Source: Rhizobium leguminosarum bv. trifolii WSM2297 (GTDB taxonomy: Bacteria > Pseudomonadota > Alphaproteobacteria > Rhizobiales > Rhizobiaceae). From it: a stretch of DNA of 64,000 nt. The stretch's first letter is position 1. Every line of letters begins with the position of its first letter. Position numbers and translations under genes: made by a program. Location of the stretch: contig NZ_JH719395.1 in the NCBI RefSeq assembly GCF_000271845.1, positions 248,001 to 312,000 on the forward strand, read 5' to 3'. Below the pieces are notes generated by a model. It saw only the letters and a list, made by a program, of their open reading frames with translations, had not been told where the DNA came from and ran no database searches. This document shows positions 63,580 through 64,000 of the stretch, in pieces.

Positions 63580-64000
63580 ATGAACACGAAAATTAAGCCG
63601 CAGGCGGTATCGAACTTCCGTGACCAGCAGGATCAGGGCATCCGTGATCTTTACATGGAATCCCTTCATCTTGTTGAACGTCTTCACCGCCGTCTTCTCG
63701 ACGTCATCAAGGACGAGTTCGACCGTCAGGGTCGCAGCGACGTCAACGCCATCCAGGCGCTGCTCCTTTTCAACATCGGCAATTCCGAGCTGACCGCCGG
63801 CGAGCTGCGCTCGCGGGGCTACTATCTCGGCTCCAACGTTTCCTACAACGTCAAGAAGCTGGTCGATCTCGGCTTCATCAACCACCAGCGCTCGCGCATC
63901 GACCGCCGCTCGGTCCGCATCAGCCTGACCGAAACCGGCCAGGACATCGCCGAAACCGTGGCCAAGCTCTACGAACGCCACATCACCTCGATCGACAAGG
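63580..64000 (+). CDS. ldtR: MarR-family regulator LdtR, 5' part
   Basis: Open from ATG 63580 to the right edge without a stop, at least 140 residues. It is a winged-helix MarR-type protein (LRSRGYYLGSNVSYNVKKL as the recognition helix, then HQRSRIDRRSVRISLT as the wing), matching LdtR, which in Rhizobiales controls an L,D-transpeptidase gene and osmotic or cell-wall stress. GTGAGG precedes the ATG. The 128-bp gap to the DUF6163 gene is AT-rich near 63500 and should contain the promoter. Confidence 0.88.
   Translation, partial: MNTKIKPQAVSNFRDQQDQGIRDLYMESLHLVERLHRRLLDVIKDEFDRQGRSDVNAIQALLLFNIGNSELTAGELRSRGYYLGSNVSYNVKKLVDLGFINHQRSRIDRRSVRISLTETGQDIAETVAKLYERHITSIDK

Noticed and set aside
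1..64000. tRNA, rRNA, CRISPR arrays, prophage, transposase genes.
   Set aside because: None was recognised on either strand; repeats found are dispersed palindromes and not regularly spaced arrays.

Overview
This window is a stretch of chromosome from an alphaproteobacterium of the genus Rhizobium, most likely the R. etli / R. leguminosarum group. Evidence: gene orders typical of rhizobia (fabF-mltG-yicC-gmk; lptF-lptG-lptD-surA-pdxA-rsmA; hdaA-ppk-ppx; ldtR / DUF6163 / hemB), a RopB-type outer membrane protein, a Mg-type HemB, high GC with strong third-position bias, and several dispersed palindromic repeats of the kind common in this group. No rRNA, tRNA, CRISPR array, prophage or insertion sequence was seen. 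About 57 protein genes are described, nearly all intact.

Layout. 1-3372: 3' end of fabF, then mltG, yicC and gmk on the plus strand. 3440-11025: a minus-strand envelope operon, lptF-lptG-lptD-surA-like-pdxA-rsmA, whose members overlap or nearly touch, followed by a PAP2 lipid phosphatase. 12044-13983: pepA-holC. 13990-22525: mostly minus-strand accessory metabolism and signalling genes (GrpB-like protein, sugar 1-dehydrogenase, prolyl oligopeptidase, polysaccharide deacetylase lipoprotein, ABC-F ATPase, GGDEF protein with a degenerate signature, DinB). 22663-26053: GST, ndk, a lipoprotein whose N-terminus is encoded by a dispersed repeat, and a CGNR regulator divergent from an orphan LivH-type permease across a perfect palindrome. 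26054-30619: moaE, moaD-pgsA and a uvrC-SDR pair. 30985-36040: RopB-like porin, GST, rlmJ, molybdopterin oxidoreductase and nudK. 36189-39036: stand-alone phnM-like gene, a decayed HlyD/PrsE adaptor and an acyltransferase in a lower-GC patch. 39038-42855: purM-purN, an AI-2E-type permease and hdaA. 42918-48302: the polyphosphate pair ppk-ppx facing a phytase-esterase-like protein. 48408-58071: adenylate cyclase, rnd, multicopper oxidase, aspS, a periplasmic protein and parC. 58265-64000: SRPBCC protein, an AbrB-Doc toxin-antitoxin pair, EamA transporter, bpt, RDD protein, hemB, DUF6163 protein and the 5' part of ldtR.

How the genes relate. Three themes recur: envelope biogenesis (mltG, lptDFG, SurA-like, PAP2, RopB-like, ldtR), molybdenum cofactor use (moaD, moaE and a molybdopterin oxidoreductase), and phosphate storage and scavenging. 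In the last, both ppk and the facing phytase-like gene have sequences upstream that resemble PhoB boxes.

The most notable non-coding signals are the 13-bp perfect palindrome carrying outward -10 hexamers between the CGNR regulator and the livH-like gene, the two candidate PHO boxes, and at least four families of nested palindromic repeats, one of which has become part of a coding sequence.
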